DNA of 64,000 nt from Cloeon dipterum (GCF_949628265.1 NC_088789.1:3100001-3164000), one strand, 5' to 3'. Counted from the stretch's first letter, positions 25,448 through 39,184 are shown. Translations and numbers: made by a program. The notes: generated from the sequence alone by a model not told the origin.

Positions 25448-28163
25448 ATGCCACTGTTTGGAAAATCGCAGAAGAGCCCTGCAGAGGTTGTGAAATCATT
25501 GAAAGAGGCTGTGACCGCGTTAGAGAGAGGCGACAAAAAGGCTGAGAAGGTATGAATATATCGGACAACTCCAAAATCAACTACATTTAAAAATTTCTCT
25601 TTGCCAAGTGTATATTTTGGACAATTCCTAAAATTTAAAATGACAGAAATACTGCTTTAGTTCCTCCTTTGACATGTAAAGTGAAAATCAAACTATCAGG
25701 CCCAACAGCCAAATTTTTATTCAGCAAGAAACTTTACGCCCTAATCGTGCATGGATCGGAGAAAATCTGCTTTTTACATATCGCCTAAGGCCAGTAAAAT
25801 CCGGCCTGGTGTGAACTCTCATTTGCAAATTAAATCGCGTCCCTGTGTCGTTTGGCCTTGAGAGATTACCAAGGCAAAGGAGTTTCTTCGTTAGATGGCT
25901 GATGTTAATCTGTCGAATTTCAGGCACAAGAAGATGTGAGTAAAAACCTAGTGCTCATAAAAAACATGCTTTACGGCACCTCAGACACGGAGCCTCAAAC
26001 CGACATCGTGGTCGCACAGCTCGCGCAGGAGCTCTACAACAGCAATCTGCTGCTGATGCTAATCCAGAATTTAGCTCGGATCGATTTTGAGGTAATTGCA
26101 AACCATAAATAGACGAAACAAAATGACAGACGTCTCGCGTTCCTCGCGCGTGATTCACCTGATATCGTTGCGACGTCACAAAGCGGAGTGATTAACCCGC
26201 AAACCATTCAATATTCTAAACAGCGCATTCACTTGCAGGGCAAAAAAGATGTGGCCCAGGTGTTCAACAACATTCTGCGGCGCCAGATTGGCACGCGCTC
26301 GCCAACGGTCGAGTACATTTGCACCAAGCCAGAAATCTTGTTCACGCTGATGCGCGGCTACGAGCACCAGGACATCGCGCTCAACTGCGGCACCATGCTA
26401 AGGGAGTGCGCCCGCTACGAGGCCCTGGCCAAAATCATGCTCTACTCAGACGATTTTTACAACTTCTTCAACTACGTCGAGGTGTCCACGTTTGATATTG
26501 CCTCTGATGCCTTCTCCACCTTCAAGGTACGTTAATTGGCACTAAACTTGATTAAGTTACCGTCTCTCTTTGCGGAGCCTTAACTCCGAAATGTCTCCCA
26601 GAAACAATACTTCTAAAAGTGATAGTTCTTTTCATTGCTATGAATATGAATTATAAACGACTTAATATATTTTTCTGAGTTACTAACTAAGATTAAATAA
26701 TGAGTACTAATCATGCCATCTTTAGCCAGTAATTAAAATCGTTTTAATCCCTTTTATATCACTAAAACAGATTGAAAGCGTCTTAGACTAAAATGATCTA
26801 ATTATGTTGGCTTTGGCTGCAATTAACAAAAACGTAGATGTCTCAGCCACAACATTGAAGGCAGCGACGGCTGGCCATTTTCACCGGCGGCTGGCGCGGC
26901 CGACAATATTTTAAACGTCAAATTTGATTGTGCTTATTAGCTCGAAGGGCCGGAAGACATTTTTTTCTCCTGCACTTTTTAATTTTTGACCCTTTCTCAC
27001 TGGCGGCTGCCTACGTGACCCAAAATTTTCCGGCTGGCGCAGCGTGGTTGGCTGAGACCTTTAAATATTGCTAATTATAAAATTGGCCTGTTCTGCAGTT
27101 CTGATGAATTTTAAATCTCTCATCGCAAATTTCTAAGGCTCATTTAAAATTATACCACATGTTTAACAAGACTGATTTCTGTTTTAGGAGCTGCTGACCA
27201 GACACAAAATTTTGGGAGCCGAGTTCCTGGAAGCAAACTACGACAAAGTGTTTGGTCACTATCAGAGGCTGCTCAATTCAGAAAACTATGTCACCAGACG
27301 CCAGTCGCTTAAACTTTTAGGAGAACTCCTCTTAGACCGACATAATTTTTCTGTAAACACTTTCGCCTGCCGCACACAAACATCAACCATTGACTCTTTG
27401 TTGTTTGCAGGTTATGACGCGGTATATATCAAATCCAGATAATCTCAAGCTTATGATGAATATGCTGAGAGAAAAGTCAAGAAATATTCAGTTTGAAGCC
27501 TTCCACGTTTTTAAGGTAAGTTACTTCACTGATTTAATGAAACACAAGCTCTAAATTGGTTTTGTTAACATGTAAGATTGTCTTATGTTAATGATAATGA
27601 ATAATGATAAGAATGCAAGTTTTCAAAGTTGTTTCTTTATCAAAGCAATGTTTTCTTCAACTTGGAGACAAGTGTGAAGTTGAAAGCAATACATTTATTA
27701 ATGTCAGCATAAGAAAAGCTAGTAAATAACTTGAGGGTTTTTGAAAAAATACGAGTCCCAAACCAGTCCATTTAAATGAATCAAAATTTACATTTAGGAA
27801 ATTAACATAGCTTTAACAATTCCTTCATTCTACTGGCTCTTTGCTTTGTTTATTTTTATATCATTGAAATTATTTCTTGGACTAATTAGCTTTGCTTTCA
27901 ATGAAACCATTTTAAATCTAGATCTATACATTTTGTTGTTCCGGTGAAATTATTCAATAAGCTGTATTTTATGCTTGCAGGTATTTGTGGCAAACCCCAA
28001 CAAGCCAAAGCCGATCCTGGACATTTTGCTGCGCAACCAGGACAAGTTGGTCGAGTTCTTGACGAGGTTCCACACAGACCGTTCAGAGGATGAACAGTTC
28101 AACGACGAGAAGGCCTACCTCATCCGGCAAATCCAAGAGCTGCGCGCCGTGCCCGACCACTAG
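25448..28163 (+). CDS. Mo25: Mo25 / CAB39, scaffold of the LKB1-STRAD complex
   Basis: Armadillo/HEAT-like scaffold protein. Known role of the family: it binds the STRAD pseudokinase and locks LKB1 in its active form, and it activates STE20 kinases such as MST/SPAK. Exons: 25448-25549, 25924-26091, 26239-26526, 27188-27352, 27411-27515, 27981-28163, all phase 0, giving 336 aa against about 340 for the family. The start [20 protein letters not shown] and the stretches [39 protein letters not shown] and [19 protein letters not shown] are clear Mo25 signatures. The protein ends in a helical segment that includes [10 protein letters not shown]. The gene looks intact. Introns of 661 and 465 bases (after 26526 and 27515) hold nothing recognised. 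Confidence 0.97.
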
Positions 28164-30062
28164 CACTGGAGGCCGTCTTATTTGGTTACCACTCCACGCC
28201 TCCCAGCCTTGGATAAGAGTCTGCTAATTATCACGACTAATTCCAAGTAATTTAAAAAGAATCAGCACGCTCTAAACCCTATCACCCGTTCAAGAACAGA
28301 AAACCCGATACGCAATATTATCTTACAGTTAGGCTTCCTGCAAGACAGCAGTTTCATTAACAACAATTGTAGTTGTAAGAGTCAATTAAAAGACAGTTAG
28401 TGACGTCCGGACTCGATGGAGAAAGTAGCGCGATTTTTTTATAATTCGTTTTGCGTACAATATCTTCCGAAATGTGTAGTGCTTGAAAACCTGGGTTCAA
28501 TTGGTATAATTATTATTTACTATTTATAATGTTGTTGCGTAGTTTTAGTTGCGTATATTGCTGGAGTGTCAACACTTCAAAATCTTCCGATACGAGCTAA
28601 GCTGGATGCACATCAGCAACGACTTCTGTTCGGTGGGTTCAGATGCCAATTTACTCTGAAGCACAAGTTTACATGATTACAGGGATTCAATTATTCATCA
28701 ATTAGAACTTTGATTGGGCTCGTGATTTGCATCCTTCTGGCTAACGATTTTCGTATGGATATAAACGAAATTTTAAATCAACTACAAAAGAGAACCCCCT
28801 GCAAAATTGCTCAAACGAGGTACCCTCCAATAGCACCAAATTTCTCTCGAACCCTCTCAACTTATCGATAAATAATAACACTACACTTATCTTCAATCCA
28901 GACTCTTACCAAGTATTCTAAACGTACGTCGAGAATTACTTACTGTCATGATATGAAGTAGATCAGCTGTACTAAGCATTAAGTGGTAGTCGTTAATTAT
29001 CAAAATTACCGCAGGTGAAAATAAATCGGATCTTTGTTTCGTTTTCTAGAAGTCGAAATACAAAGGAAACCAGAGAAAGAGTAAACAATGCACTCCATTT
29101 TTGTATAGTTCAACATGATGGAATGATGTATATTATTTTTTTAAGCCGCTAATATTGTGCATCTGAATGACGCTTAAAACATTTTTATTTACGGCCCCGA
29201 AAAGAAATTTCATTAGAGGAAATATGGTGCCTATTGCTGCTTCTGAGACTTGATTTCTGAAAGAGCGATAGAACTAACGAGTAAATAGCAAATCGATCGG
29301 GCTCAATAGCAAACCTACCAGATAATTTGGTGCTTGGCACTGTTTTCAGAAAGGCAAGTGTTATACCTGAGCTGAATAATGATTGGAATATTGTCGAAAC
29401 CCCGATTTGCTTTTATAGTGTATTTTGTATGAGGTTGAAAAGCTGACTAGTGAAGGTTTTTTTTAATTGTTGCTTTCTCTCCACTTGTATGGACTAAATT
29501 AATTGTGTCTAAGAAATTGTACTGCGCTCACTTCTGTTAGCAACCGTATCATAGCTATCTTCCAAGGCTACTCTTTTGTAAATTATTCATTGGGGTCGGT
29601 ATTACAGAAGAATAATTAGCGCTCCAGACTAATCTTTACTATTACAACAAAGACAGATGTACATTTAATTTCAAATCGATGTTTGCAAGACCAAATGATT
29701 TCAACAGTTAAAGAAATTTCAAATGTTATGAGAACATGATGCTGGTGATACTATTTTCTTGAGGAAAATCTTTATACTTAATTAATATGATGGTAAAATG
29801 AAATGCAACAACCTAAAATTCCGCGATGAATGTCAAAACGTTGTTATCATTATTTTAGCCTCCACCGTTTTTAAAGTAAACAAAGAAAATATGCCGTGTG
29901 CTCTGTAGGGACGCACGTTAAGCACTTTGTATGTCTAAATTTTAATTCCACGTAAATATTTTCTGTTAGTCGTCAATTTCTTTTGAATTAATTTTATCAT
30001 TAAATTGTTGTTAAAGCATCAATTATCAATTGCTATATTATTGTAAATATTCAGGAAATAAA
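28164..30062 (+). other. Probable long 3' UTR of Mo25
   Basis: About 1.9 kb of AU-rich sequence without open frames follows the Mo25 stop. The first good AATAAA (30,057-30,062) is at its far end. The only other gene nearby is on the opposite strand. A 1.9-kb 3' UTR is therefore the simplest reading, but earlier non-canonical poly(A) sites are possible. Confidence 0.6.
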
Positions 30063-30101
30063 AGAAAATGCGGAAAGCTGTGGAGAGTAACGCACGTTGC
30101 T

Positions 30102-30107
30102 TTTATT
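30102..30107 (-). terminator. Poly(A) signal of the trypsin-like gene
   Basis: AATAAA on the minus strand, 37 bases beyond the stop codon. It lies only 39 bases from the plus-strand AATAAA of Mo25 (30,057), so the two convergent transcripts end almost on top of each other or overlap slightly. Confidence 0.7.
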
Positions 30108-30143
30108 TTCCAATCACAAAAATCACACTTCAAAGTGTATTAA

Positions 30144-31399
<1,256 letters not shown>

Positions 31400-32410
31400 A
31401 GTGCGTCAAAAGGATGTCACGCGAGCTAGAGTTGACGTGGAAGTGAGGGTTGCACGCCTTTTTTCCGCAATTTGTTTTTCCAAATTTGATAACAGAACGA
31501 GGAAAGACATAAATTAGTGACCAAGTGTCAAATGACGCCATAACTACGGCTAATTAAGTGAAATTTCCCCGAGTTTTTCAAGACCGCGTCAGGTTTTATT
31601 ACTTTCCTGTTGATAATAAGGTTAATTTAATATTCTCGTAAATTTTCTGAGTCGTGACAAATAAATTTTTGCATTCTTGCACGTGCATTAAAAATTTACC
31701 CAATAAAACAACCATTTTTTTATAAATTTGGCAATTTTAAGTAGAATTATAAACTGTGTTCGATATTTAAATAGGTCTCCTTTTTATCATTTTAAACAAC
31801 AATAGTTACTGTGCTTTGTGCTCGAACAATGATATGCTTCAGAGGGAAATGCTCACTTCTTTCTGAAAGAATTGTGAGCAATTGAAGTTATTCGGTCCAT
31901 ATCACTCGATAGAAATTGCGCTTTTTGCTTGCCGCACTTGCTGACTTTTGTGAAAAGACATCAATTTACTTTCCTGCGCTCGTGAAATTGGATTGCGGTT
32001 AGCAGCATATTTTGTAGCTTTTGTGATGGGATCTGCTCGTATTATTCTTCCAACATATCGGTGCTCTGAATCGCATTTGATCGGAAATAAGGATGTGAAA
32101 TCATCTCAATTAGCACGTAATAAGTGTCACGCCAAGATATGGTTGCGAATGAAAAGGTTTGAAGGTGCGGACAACAAAAAGACGCGAGTGCGCGGTTGCG
32201 GGTGTGATAAATCGTTTTTATTTTTACACGCGGCCAAGCAAAACGGCAGACCTACTAAAGAAGCCTCTTTAGAGGTGGAACGTGGGAGACGCGAGACAAA
32301 CAGAAAAAGAGAGAGAAAGAAAGAGCAGGAGTCGCACTCGCGGTGCTTTTGAATGAGTGAGATTGTCAGCCGCCGGGGTCCAGGCGCCTCTCCGCGTCCC
32401 CCCTTTCACC
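31400..32410. other. Intergenic spacer, nothing recognised
   Basis: This is the divergent spacer between the protease start and the promoter of the secreted low-complexity gene. An open frame at 31,993-32,352 (+) has no known domain and runs into a GA-rich upstream sequence, so it is not called. Confidence 0.5.
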
Positions 32411-32416
32411 TCAGAT

Positions 32417-32423
32417 TATAAAT
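32417..32423 (+). promoter_or_regulatory. TATA box of the secreted low-complexity gene
   Basis: TATAAAT followed by GC-rich sequence. A start of transcription about 30 bases downstream (near 32,447) would leave a short 5' UTR before the ATG at 32,520. A GA-rich stretch (32,305-32,330) lies just upstream. Confidence 0.6.
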
Positions 32424-32519
32424 ACAAGCGCGGCAGCGCACCCGCGAGACACACATTCAGGTTTTCGGGAAGAGCAAGTGTGCGCTGGGCAATGTGCAGT
32501 AGCAACAACTACTGGTGAA

Positions 32520-35404
32520 ATGGCCTTTTCAGGCAGGACTTGTTCCTGCTTACTGCTACTGCTGCTGCTGCTCGTGTTGGTCGACGGGTCCAGCGTGCCG
32601 CTCAAGTTTGTCACTTCGCCCACGAAGTCGCCGGTCACATACCTGGAGGACCGGCCGATCGGGGATAAAGAAGTCGAGTCATTCCTCGGGGGTGGAAGCA
32701 CCCTCGGCAGTTGGAAGCGCTGGGACAGGGGGCAGCCGAAGCCCCAGCCGCCCGCCAAGCCTGCAGGGGTGGCCACCAACGAGAAGACTTTCACGCAGCA
32801 GCAAATTTTAGAGAAGTTGTTCACCGAGTACCACAACCACTTGCAGAAGCAAAAGCTAGCAAATTCGACCAATGCCGTAGATCAGCAAGCGGTCGACCAG
32901 GGAAGGTATGTGTCCAGCATCAACATACGACCGAAGCCCACGCCAACCCAGTCTGGACACTGGATGTTGGACACGGAGGAGAGCACAAAGGTGCTCAACC
33001 CTTCTGCTGCCATGGCGAACCTGAAGCTGCACCGTCCCCATCAGTCCGCCGCCGCCGCCGCCGCGGCCTCCTCCTCCTCGCCAGCCGTTCGTCCTCCGAA
33101 GGACGGCTGGGTCACCCTGGAGCCAGTGCCCTGGTCGTCTAGCAAGATATCAAAGTGGACGCCAAACAAAGCCACTGCCTCCTCACCCGCTGCCGTCTGG
33201 AACGCGCAACAACAAAAGCCCAGCGCCAGCAGCAGCAGCGGCGGCAGCAGCTGGACGTCCAACCGTCCGGGCTCTTCTTCGTCCCAGCAAGCTTCGAGTT
33301 GGGACCTGAAGCCCAGTTTTTCTGACAACCGTCCCCTGACCTGGGACGACGTTCCGAGCAAGCCCAGCTGGTCGGACAATAACAGCCAACGTCCCAGCTG
33401 GGAGCACACTAAACCGTCCTGGACGGACACAAAGCCTTCCTGGGGCTCGGATTCGCTCAAGCCTTCTTTCTCGTCGTCCAACAAACCCAGCGTCAGCTCT
33501 GCCTCTTGGACCGACCTCAGCAACAAGCCGTCCTTCACCAGTGGTGCCAGCCGTCCGACCACCTTCACTAACACTCACGAGAATCGTCCGACAACCTTCA
33601 CAAATAGTGAGAGCATCCGTCCGACCACCTTCACCACGACCCTTGGAGCTGGGACCAGGCCGAAGCCGGACACGAGCAACCTGCTTGGCATCATCACGGA
33701 CGGCAAACCACCAGAGTGGCCGGTCGACTCGCCGGCAACGCCAAGCTTTACGCGACCGTCAGGTAAGGAAAAAAGTCCCAAAAAAAGTATTTCGTTACGC
33801 TTTCTCCGTGCTGAAAAGAGCAAAACAAAAAAGACGAAAAAACGAGCGACTTTGTTTAAGCACGCGTGAAATAATTAATTTTCTCCAAGTTCACTGCCGA
33901 CTCCCATTGTCTCCGCGGGAAGCGTGAGCACGCGGCAGCGACACGAAAGAGTGCGTAAAAAAGTACTCATGATCGTGACATACATCGCGGTTAATGGGAA
34001 ATAAAACGCGCGCGCTCCTGTGCAGATAGATCGTGAGTGCATGCGAAAATAGAAATTTCGTTTTGTGCCAGAATTAGGCAAATGAAACTAATGCGCTCGT
34101 TTTCCTCTCTAAAGCGCGCCTCTTACTTTTGTGACAGTCATCTTAAATGGAGCAGCAAGCCAAATAAGAGCAGAGCATTTCCAATTTATTGTATGTATTA
34201 AAATAGTAAAAAAGAATTATAAGAAGTTACAAACCGCGCTTCACAAACTGAGAAAATAAATATGTGAATCTGTTATATCATTGTATTTTTTATTTAAAAA
34301 GCAATGGTGTTAATCATATTTGGCTTATTTTATAGACGTTCTTTCTAAAGTTGTAAATTAGTGATATTTCTTCATGCTAAAAGCCCACTTTGCTGGCATT
34401 AAAATCTCCGTTTTTGCCCACGCATAATTTTTTATCTATTATCTCTTGCTAATGTGTTCACATTTTTTGATCCGCGATTATACTTGTGGATCAACTAATT
34501 ACAATAAAATTTTTCAGTAGTTCAACGGCCAACCTGGAACCGCCCGCAGGCTCAGGCCCATACCAGCTTTTCGCCCGGCTTCTACAAAGGCGACGAGGAG
34601 AAAAACAACAAACCACAAGTGCAAGGTGCGGCCGATGGCGGACAGTGGGTGCTGCTGTCCAGCACACGTGGACACACCATCCCGACCGCCAGTCGCCAGG
34701 GCTCACGACGAGCATTGAAAGTCGACGCACCCATAGTCGCGTACTCGAAAAACAAAGGAATCAGGCTGACGGTTCTGCCGTCGGCCGAGAACCAAGGAAC
34801 CTCGCACGGTGGCCTCCTCGAGGTGGACCAAACCTTTCAGACGGTGGACGCGGCTGCCGCCCAACTGAACCAGCAGCAGACAACAACCCTCAGGCCCATA
34901 ATTCAATCGGACCCTGTGACTGTGGAGGTTAAGCCGCAAAACAATGGCCACGGAGGCGGCAATAACAATAAGCGCAAGGGAGGCAACAAGCGCAAGGGCC
35001 ACAAGAATAAAAATAACAAGAGAAAGGGCAAAAAGAAGCGGAGGAGGCGGCCAGGGCAAGCGGCCCAGCAGCAGCAGCAACAGCCGCCGGCTGATGGAAG
35101 CGGCACAGGAGTCGGTGGCGGCGGCGGAGGTGGAGGCGGAGGGGGTGGTGGAGGCGGAGGCGGCGGGGTGCAGGTTTACACCGCCCGCAACCCCAACGAG
35201 TACGTGAACCAGCGCAAGGCCCTGATCGCGGCCATCGGTGCCGGCATGCTGCCGGCCACCATGGCCGCCCTCGTGCCAATGTTCCTCGGCCGGAGGCGGC
35301 GGAGGCGAGACCTAATGGGTGACCTTGATGGCACCTACCTGAAGACGCAGCAGCAGTGGCCATTCGTGCATTCACGCTCCACTTTCAGCCAGAGATTCGG
35401 ATGA
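32520..35404 (+). CDS. Secreted low-complexity protein with PSW repeats, basic cluster and polyglycine
   Basis: Two coding exons, 32520-33762 and 34518-35404 (phase 1), giving 709 aa. Not recognised as a named family. The ATG at 32,520 was chosen because it starts a clean signal peptide (CSCLLLLLLLLVLVDGSSV); an upstream frame extension begins with a non-ATG codon. Order of parts: a conserved-looking N-terminal ~130 residues (SPVTYLEDRPIGDKEVESF); a Ser/Ala/Trp-rich middle with repeated PSW and PTTFT motifs; the second exon with a WVLLSSTRGH segment; a strongly basic run rich in Lys/Asn/Arg; polyglutamine; about 20 glycines; and a C-terminal segment (NPNEYVNQRKALIAAIGAGM) with a hydrophobic stretch, then RRRRRR-D, a possible furin site. 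An extracellular-matrix or cuticle-linked role is a guess. Poly(A) signal AATAAA at 35,640. Confidence 0.8.
35100..35168 (+). repeat. Polyglycine-coding GGN tract
   Basis: Imperfect GGC/GGA/GGT/GGG trinucleotides coding for about 20 glycines in the secreted low-complexity protein. Mixed codons suggest that the peptide, not only the DNA repeat, is maintained. Confidence 0.85.
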
Positions 35405-35639
35405 GCGCGGACGCCGCGCCGCTTTTTTCACTGTGACACAGAAACACGGAGAGCGACAGTGCTTTCGGTCCCTTTTTCAAGCGGCACGCGTGCAAGACTA
35501 ATTTTGTGCTATAGTATAAAAACAAAAAGTTCAGAGGTGCTGCCGCATTTTGGTGTTTCTTGCTGACGCTTTTGTTGTAAATATGTAAATTATTACCTAC
35601 GGTAGGAAATAGCTGGATTGATTGTTTGCATAAAATTAA

Positions 35640-35645
35640 AATAAA
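35640..35645 (+). terminator. Poly(A) signal of the secreted low-complexity gene
   Basis: AATAAA 235 bases past the TGA stop. The following ~470 bases to 36,119 are AT-rich and contain no recognised gene. Confidence 0.65.
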
Positions 35646-36119
35646 GTTTCTCTATTCGCAAATTTTATTTTACAACTTACGAAATGCTCAAAACATACCA
35701 AGGTTCGTCATTTTCGTTAGCATTTCTTTTCAATTTTTGGTACAACTGGTACAACACTTACTATAAGTTAGAATTTTTAAAAATCCATTTTTTAACCCAT
35801 TTTCAGAGGCTAAATTTTAAAACGACCAGGAAATGATCGTTAATACTAATTCAGTGGCTACTCAAGCCTTTTCCAAAGGCGATTTTCTATATAGAAAATT
35901 GGGTTTATCTCAAATTACCATTTATTCATCTATTTTTAACAAACGTCAACGCGTATAATATATTGAATTCGCAAATCAAATATCCCTCAGTTGAATCCAT
36001 AACCATACTAGCGTGATTGTAACAGTAACTTGTTGGCATCGCGGTGGCAACAAAAACGATAGATAAATCTTAACTATATATACTTTGGCGTTTTCAGATC
36101 ATTCAAGTCACAAAATATC

Positions 36120-37329
36120 TCAGCAGAAGTACTCACACTTCTTGTCAAATCCAAAATGAACCCATTCCAGGTGAATTTCGAAGGCGGATGCAGAATCAAA
36201 TGTCTGAGGACACAGTGGACAGTGGATCTGCTCCGGATGCAGCCGCCAGTGTCTCGCAAAGAGCCACACACAGTTGAACTTAGAGCCGCACTTATTGCAA
36301 TTGCGGCTCATTTCGTGATATGACACGTTGTTGACTTCTTTCATGGGTTGTTTGCAGTACAGACACCTAAAATCACAAAAAGAAATATTTTAAATTTAAA
36401 TACGGTTACTACTATCAAATTAATGTATTGAAGAAAATATTATTTTGCAATTAGTTAATTTTTAATTAATTAAAATTAAACAACATGAATTAGAGGTAGT
36501 ATAATTTATATTCTACTAGTGGAAATTAGATTTTCAATTCTAATTCTTCCGGAATCAAAATGATTCAGCGCTTTAATATTTTTATTTTATAATATATTTT
36601 AATCATCTTTAAACGTCACGCAATTAAAATACAGAGTTTTAAAGTAAGGAACCTACTTGTAGTGAACGTGACACTTCAGGTTGTGTTCTTTGAGGCTGCT
36701 AGGTGTCGCGAACCTCTTGGAGCAGTCGAGGCACTGCAGAAAACTATTTGCATGCTCCCTGGTAACATGCCTCTCGAGGGTAATTTTGCACTTGCACGAG
36801 TACGAGCAATAAGGACAGTGGGTGAACTGATTTATCCTCTGGTGCTCTGCAAGCTTGTGGTCGATCATCAGCTTCTTTTGGTTGAACTCCTTGGAGCAGA
36901 GTTCGCATTTGTACGTGGCTAGTATAGTTTTTTTATACGAGCTCGAAGGTCCGCGCGGTAACAAAGAGCAGTAAGAGGTCATATCCTCGTATTCGGACTG
37001 AGTGGTCGAAGACACGCTCGAAGAGAAACTGGACGTCCTGCGAATTCCGGACATGTCCACGTAGTCGGGCGTACTGTACACTGTCGATTTTGACATGCCC
37101 GTCATGTTGACGTATTCTCCGGAATCGGAGGCAAATGACTTCAAACTGCTGGTGGAGGTGACTCTCGAAAGCCGCGGTGAATGAAAGGTTCGCAGCATAT
37201 TGCTAGCATTCTTCTTACACTCCAGCGAGCCGAACAAATGCGGCGCCGACGAATCTGCCATTCTTTTCATCACACGGTGCGGGCGCCAACTCCAAACTTT
37301 GGCACTCCATCCATAAATGGAGGTATAAT
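36120..37329 (-). CDS. C2H2 zinc-finger protein with three N-terminal YxxM motifs
   Basis: Minus-strand exons 37329-36657 and 36366-36120, joined in phase 2. The nearest in-frame ATG (37,268-37,270) gives 286 aa. The 37,329 boundary is a good acceptor (TTTTTGGCAG), so the frame may continue from an upstream exon not identified here. The first ~120 residues are Ser-rich with three spaced motifs, GEYVNM, PDYVDM and SEYEDM. Next come C2H2-type fingers (YKCELCSKEFNQKKLMIDH, THCPYCSYSC, LQCLDCSKRF), then further fingers across the splice junction (CLYCKQ, CNKCGSKFN, HCPLCPQTF), ending KKCEYFC. Linkers are not the TGEKP type. Role unknown: nucleic-acid binding is likely, and the YxxM motifs hint at tyrosine-kinase signalling. 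Confidence 0.75.
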
Positions 37330-38396
37330 CTGCCAAAAAGAATTAATTTAAGCATTTTGGGCGTGAAAATAGGCTTCAGTGATATAAATTTAACTTATAA
37401 AAAAGTTTTTAACGTCTAACAGGAGCTATGCGCGCAGTGTGTTGCATTTATAGATGACAGAACAATCAAACTTTCAGCGCAAAAATTTAAGGGATTGTCT
37501 TATCAATATAATGAAGTTTTAGAAAACCTGATATTTCCGCTGTCAACAACGATCCTCGAGATTTTGTGGTCTGATTCTGGCTGGATGGTACTGCCGAGCA
37601 ATTATTATTCTTGAAAACAAGTGACATGAAAGATTGTGCACGCATGACGCGATAGGACAGAGTTGTTACTAAACAGGCGTGCACGTTCCTATTCTAAATA
37701 TTCCTACAATGCCTTCTTTCAGCTCTTCCTTCTTACATTGAGCTGCTTAGGTGGAAGAAAACAAAATATGCGAGAGCTGAAGCGCTCCCAGTGAAGAAGT
37801 GGTTCATTTATGCAGTAGAATAATATTCACCTCTCCATAGTCTGTTCCATGTCTAACAATAAGGGGAAATATGTGCCACAAATCATATTATTTAAAGCTG
37901 TTATTCGCAAGTGAATAGATTTAAGTGTATTTTTCCTAAATTTGGGAGAAAAGTCTTAACAGCAGAAAGGATATATGTAATATTTTTACACATTTTTTTA
38001 TTGAAAGGTATAAATAATACATTTTTCTCGAGACAAAATTTCTGCTGTTATTTTTACTCACGAAATTTCACACTTTCGTGCAACATTTTTAGTTTTGTAT
38101 AATATACTGCCTTTCCTTGGCCTGTCGCCCTCCCATAATTATTGGCTAGCCTGTGAAAAAGGGTTGAGAACGTATGTCACAATTAAATTCATTATTACGC
38201 ATATATTTATCATAATTATGCAGTACAAGAACGAGTGAACTTATTTTTATTTTACAATTTACTTCTTGCTAGCCTGATTTTTTGCTTGTGGGATTGTAAA
38301 ATCAGTAGAATATATGGATAAACTTATTTAATAGATGATCAATATTTTGAGACTAAATCTGACAATGATGAAAGAAAATTTATATTTTAGTTTTGC
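37330..38396. other. Intergenic or upstream intron of the minus-strand zinc-finger gene
   Basis: AT-rich. A 65-codon minus-strand frame at 37,487-37,684 could hold an upstream exon but shows no zinc finger and no convincing donor. Nothing else is recognised. Confidence 0.4.
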
Positions 38397-38800
38397 GAAG
38401 TCACGGTGTTTTTTGTATTCAATTTTACCAGTTTCTTGCAGGCAATGTTTGCACATCAGTCAGTTTTCTACAATCATTTAATTATTTGCTCGTGGCCTCG
38501 ACTTGTAAAATTGTTTGAAAGAAATTTTTGGAGAAATTGCCGATTGAAGCTTCAAAAATGGCAATTAAAAAGAGAAAAATCTGTATGAAGTAGAGGAAAT
38601 AATCGTCCTGGTAGCGGCAAAATCGCGCAACTTTCAACAACCAAACGCGAATTTCTTTGTTGCAAGAAAAGGGCAACAATCTATTCGACAACATTTGGGT
38701 ATTTGTTGAATGATGCGCAAATTTACCGCGACCAGGACGAAAAAATGTTACCATTCCGACCGCAAATATTAGATTTTCATAGGGGAAATGAAAATGTTTT
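38397..38800. repeat. Interspersed repeat, copy A
   Basis: About 400 bases that reappear, diverged, at 42,184-42,430 in the same orientation. Shared blocks include GTTTCTTGCAGGCA, TTTGCACATCAGTC, TTTAATTATTTGCTC and CATTCCGACCGCAAAT. Copy A has about 150 bases in its middle that copy B lacks. No coding capacity was seen. Probably a non-autonomous mobile element or fragment, family unknown. Confidence 0.65.
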
Positions 38801-39184
38801 TAGTTTTTTGCGGCGAAATCGAACTGTGAACGCACAGTTTAGGTCATTTCGCGCCACTTTCGTTACTTACCAAGCGAGTAGAGGGAGTACCGGGAAGATG
38901 AACAGTCACGCCCCATTTTTGCGCTACATTTCTACAACAAACAACTTCTCTTACTTCTACAAACTTTAAGGGTTTAAAAATATCAAAATTGACCAGCAAG
39001 CGACGTGTAGGAGACAGCACAAAGCTGTAAGAGCAATCTGGACCTGGATTAACTGTTGGCCATTAAGTATGTAATGTTTTTTACGCTTTGTTTTGAGAAT
39101 TTAATCTGCAGTTATATCTACATAGATATCTACACATAGATACATACACAATGGAAAAATTATACACTTTTTGCCTTGACTTCC

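Noticed and set aside
32305-32330. GA-rich stretch as a GAGA-factor array
   Set aside because: The run is short and irregular; the position before a promoter is suggestive but not enough to call a site.
31993-32352. Plus-strand frame of 119 codons before the secreted low-complexity gene
   Set aside because: No recognisable domain; it runs into GA-rich promoter sequence immediately upstream of a TATA box.
33041-33574. Long minus-strand frame across the secreted low-complexity gene
   Set aside because: Mirror of a Ser/Pro/Trp-rich coding strand; the plus strand has the signal peptide, splice sites and promoter.
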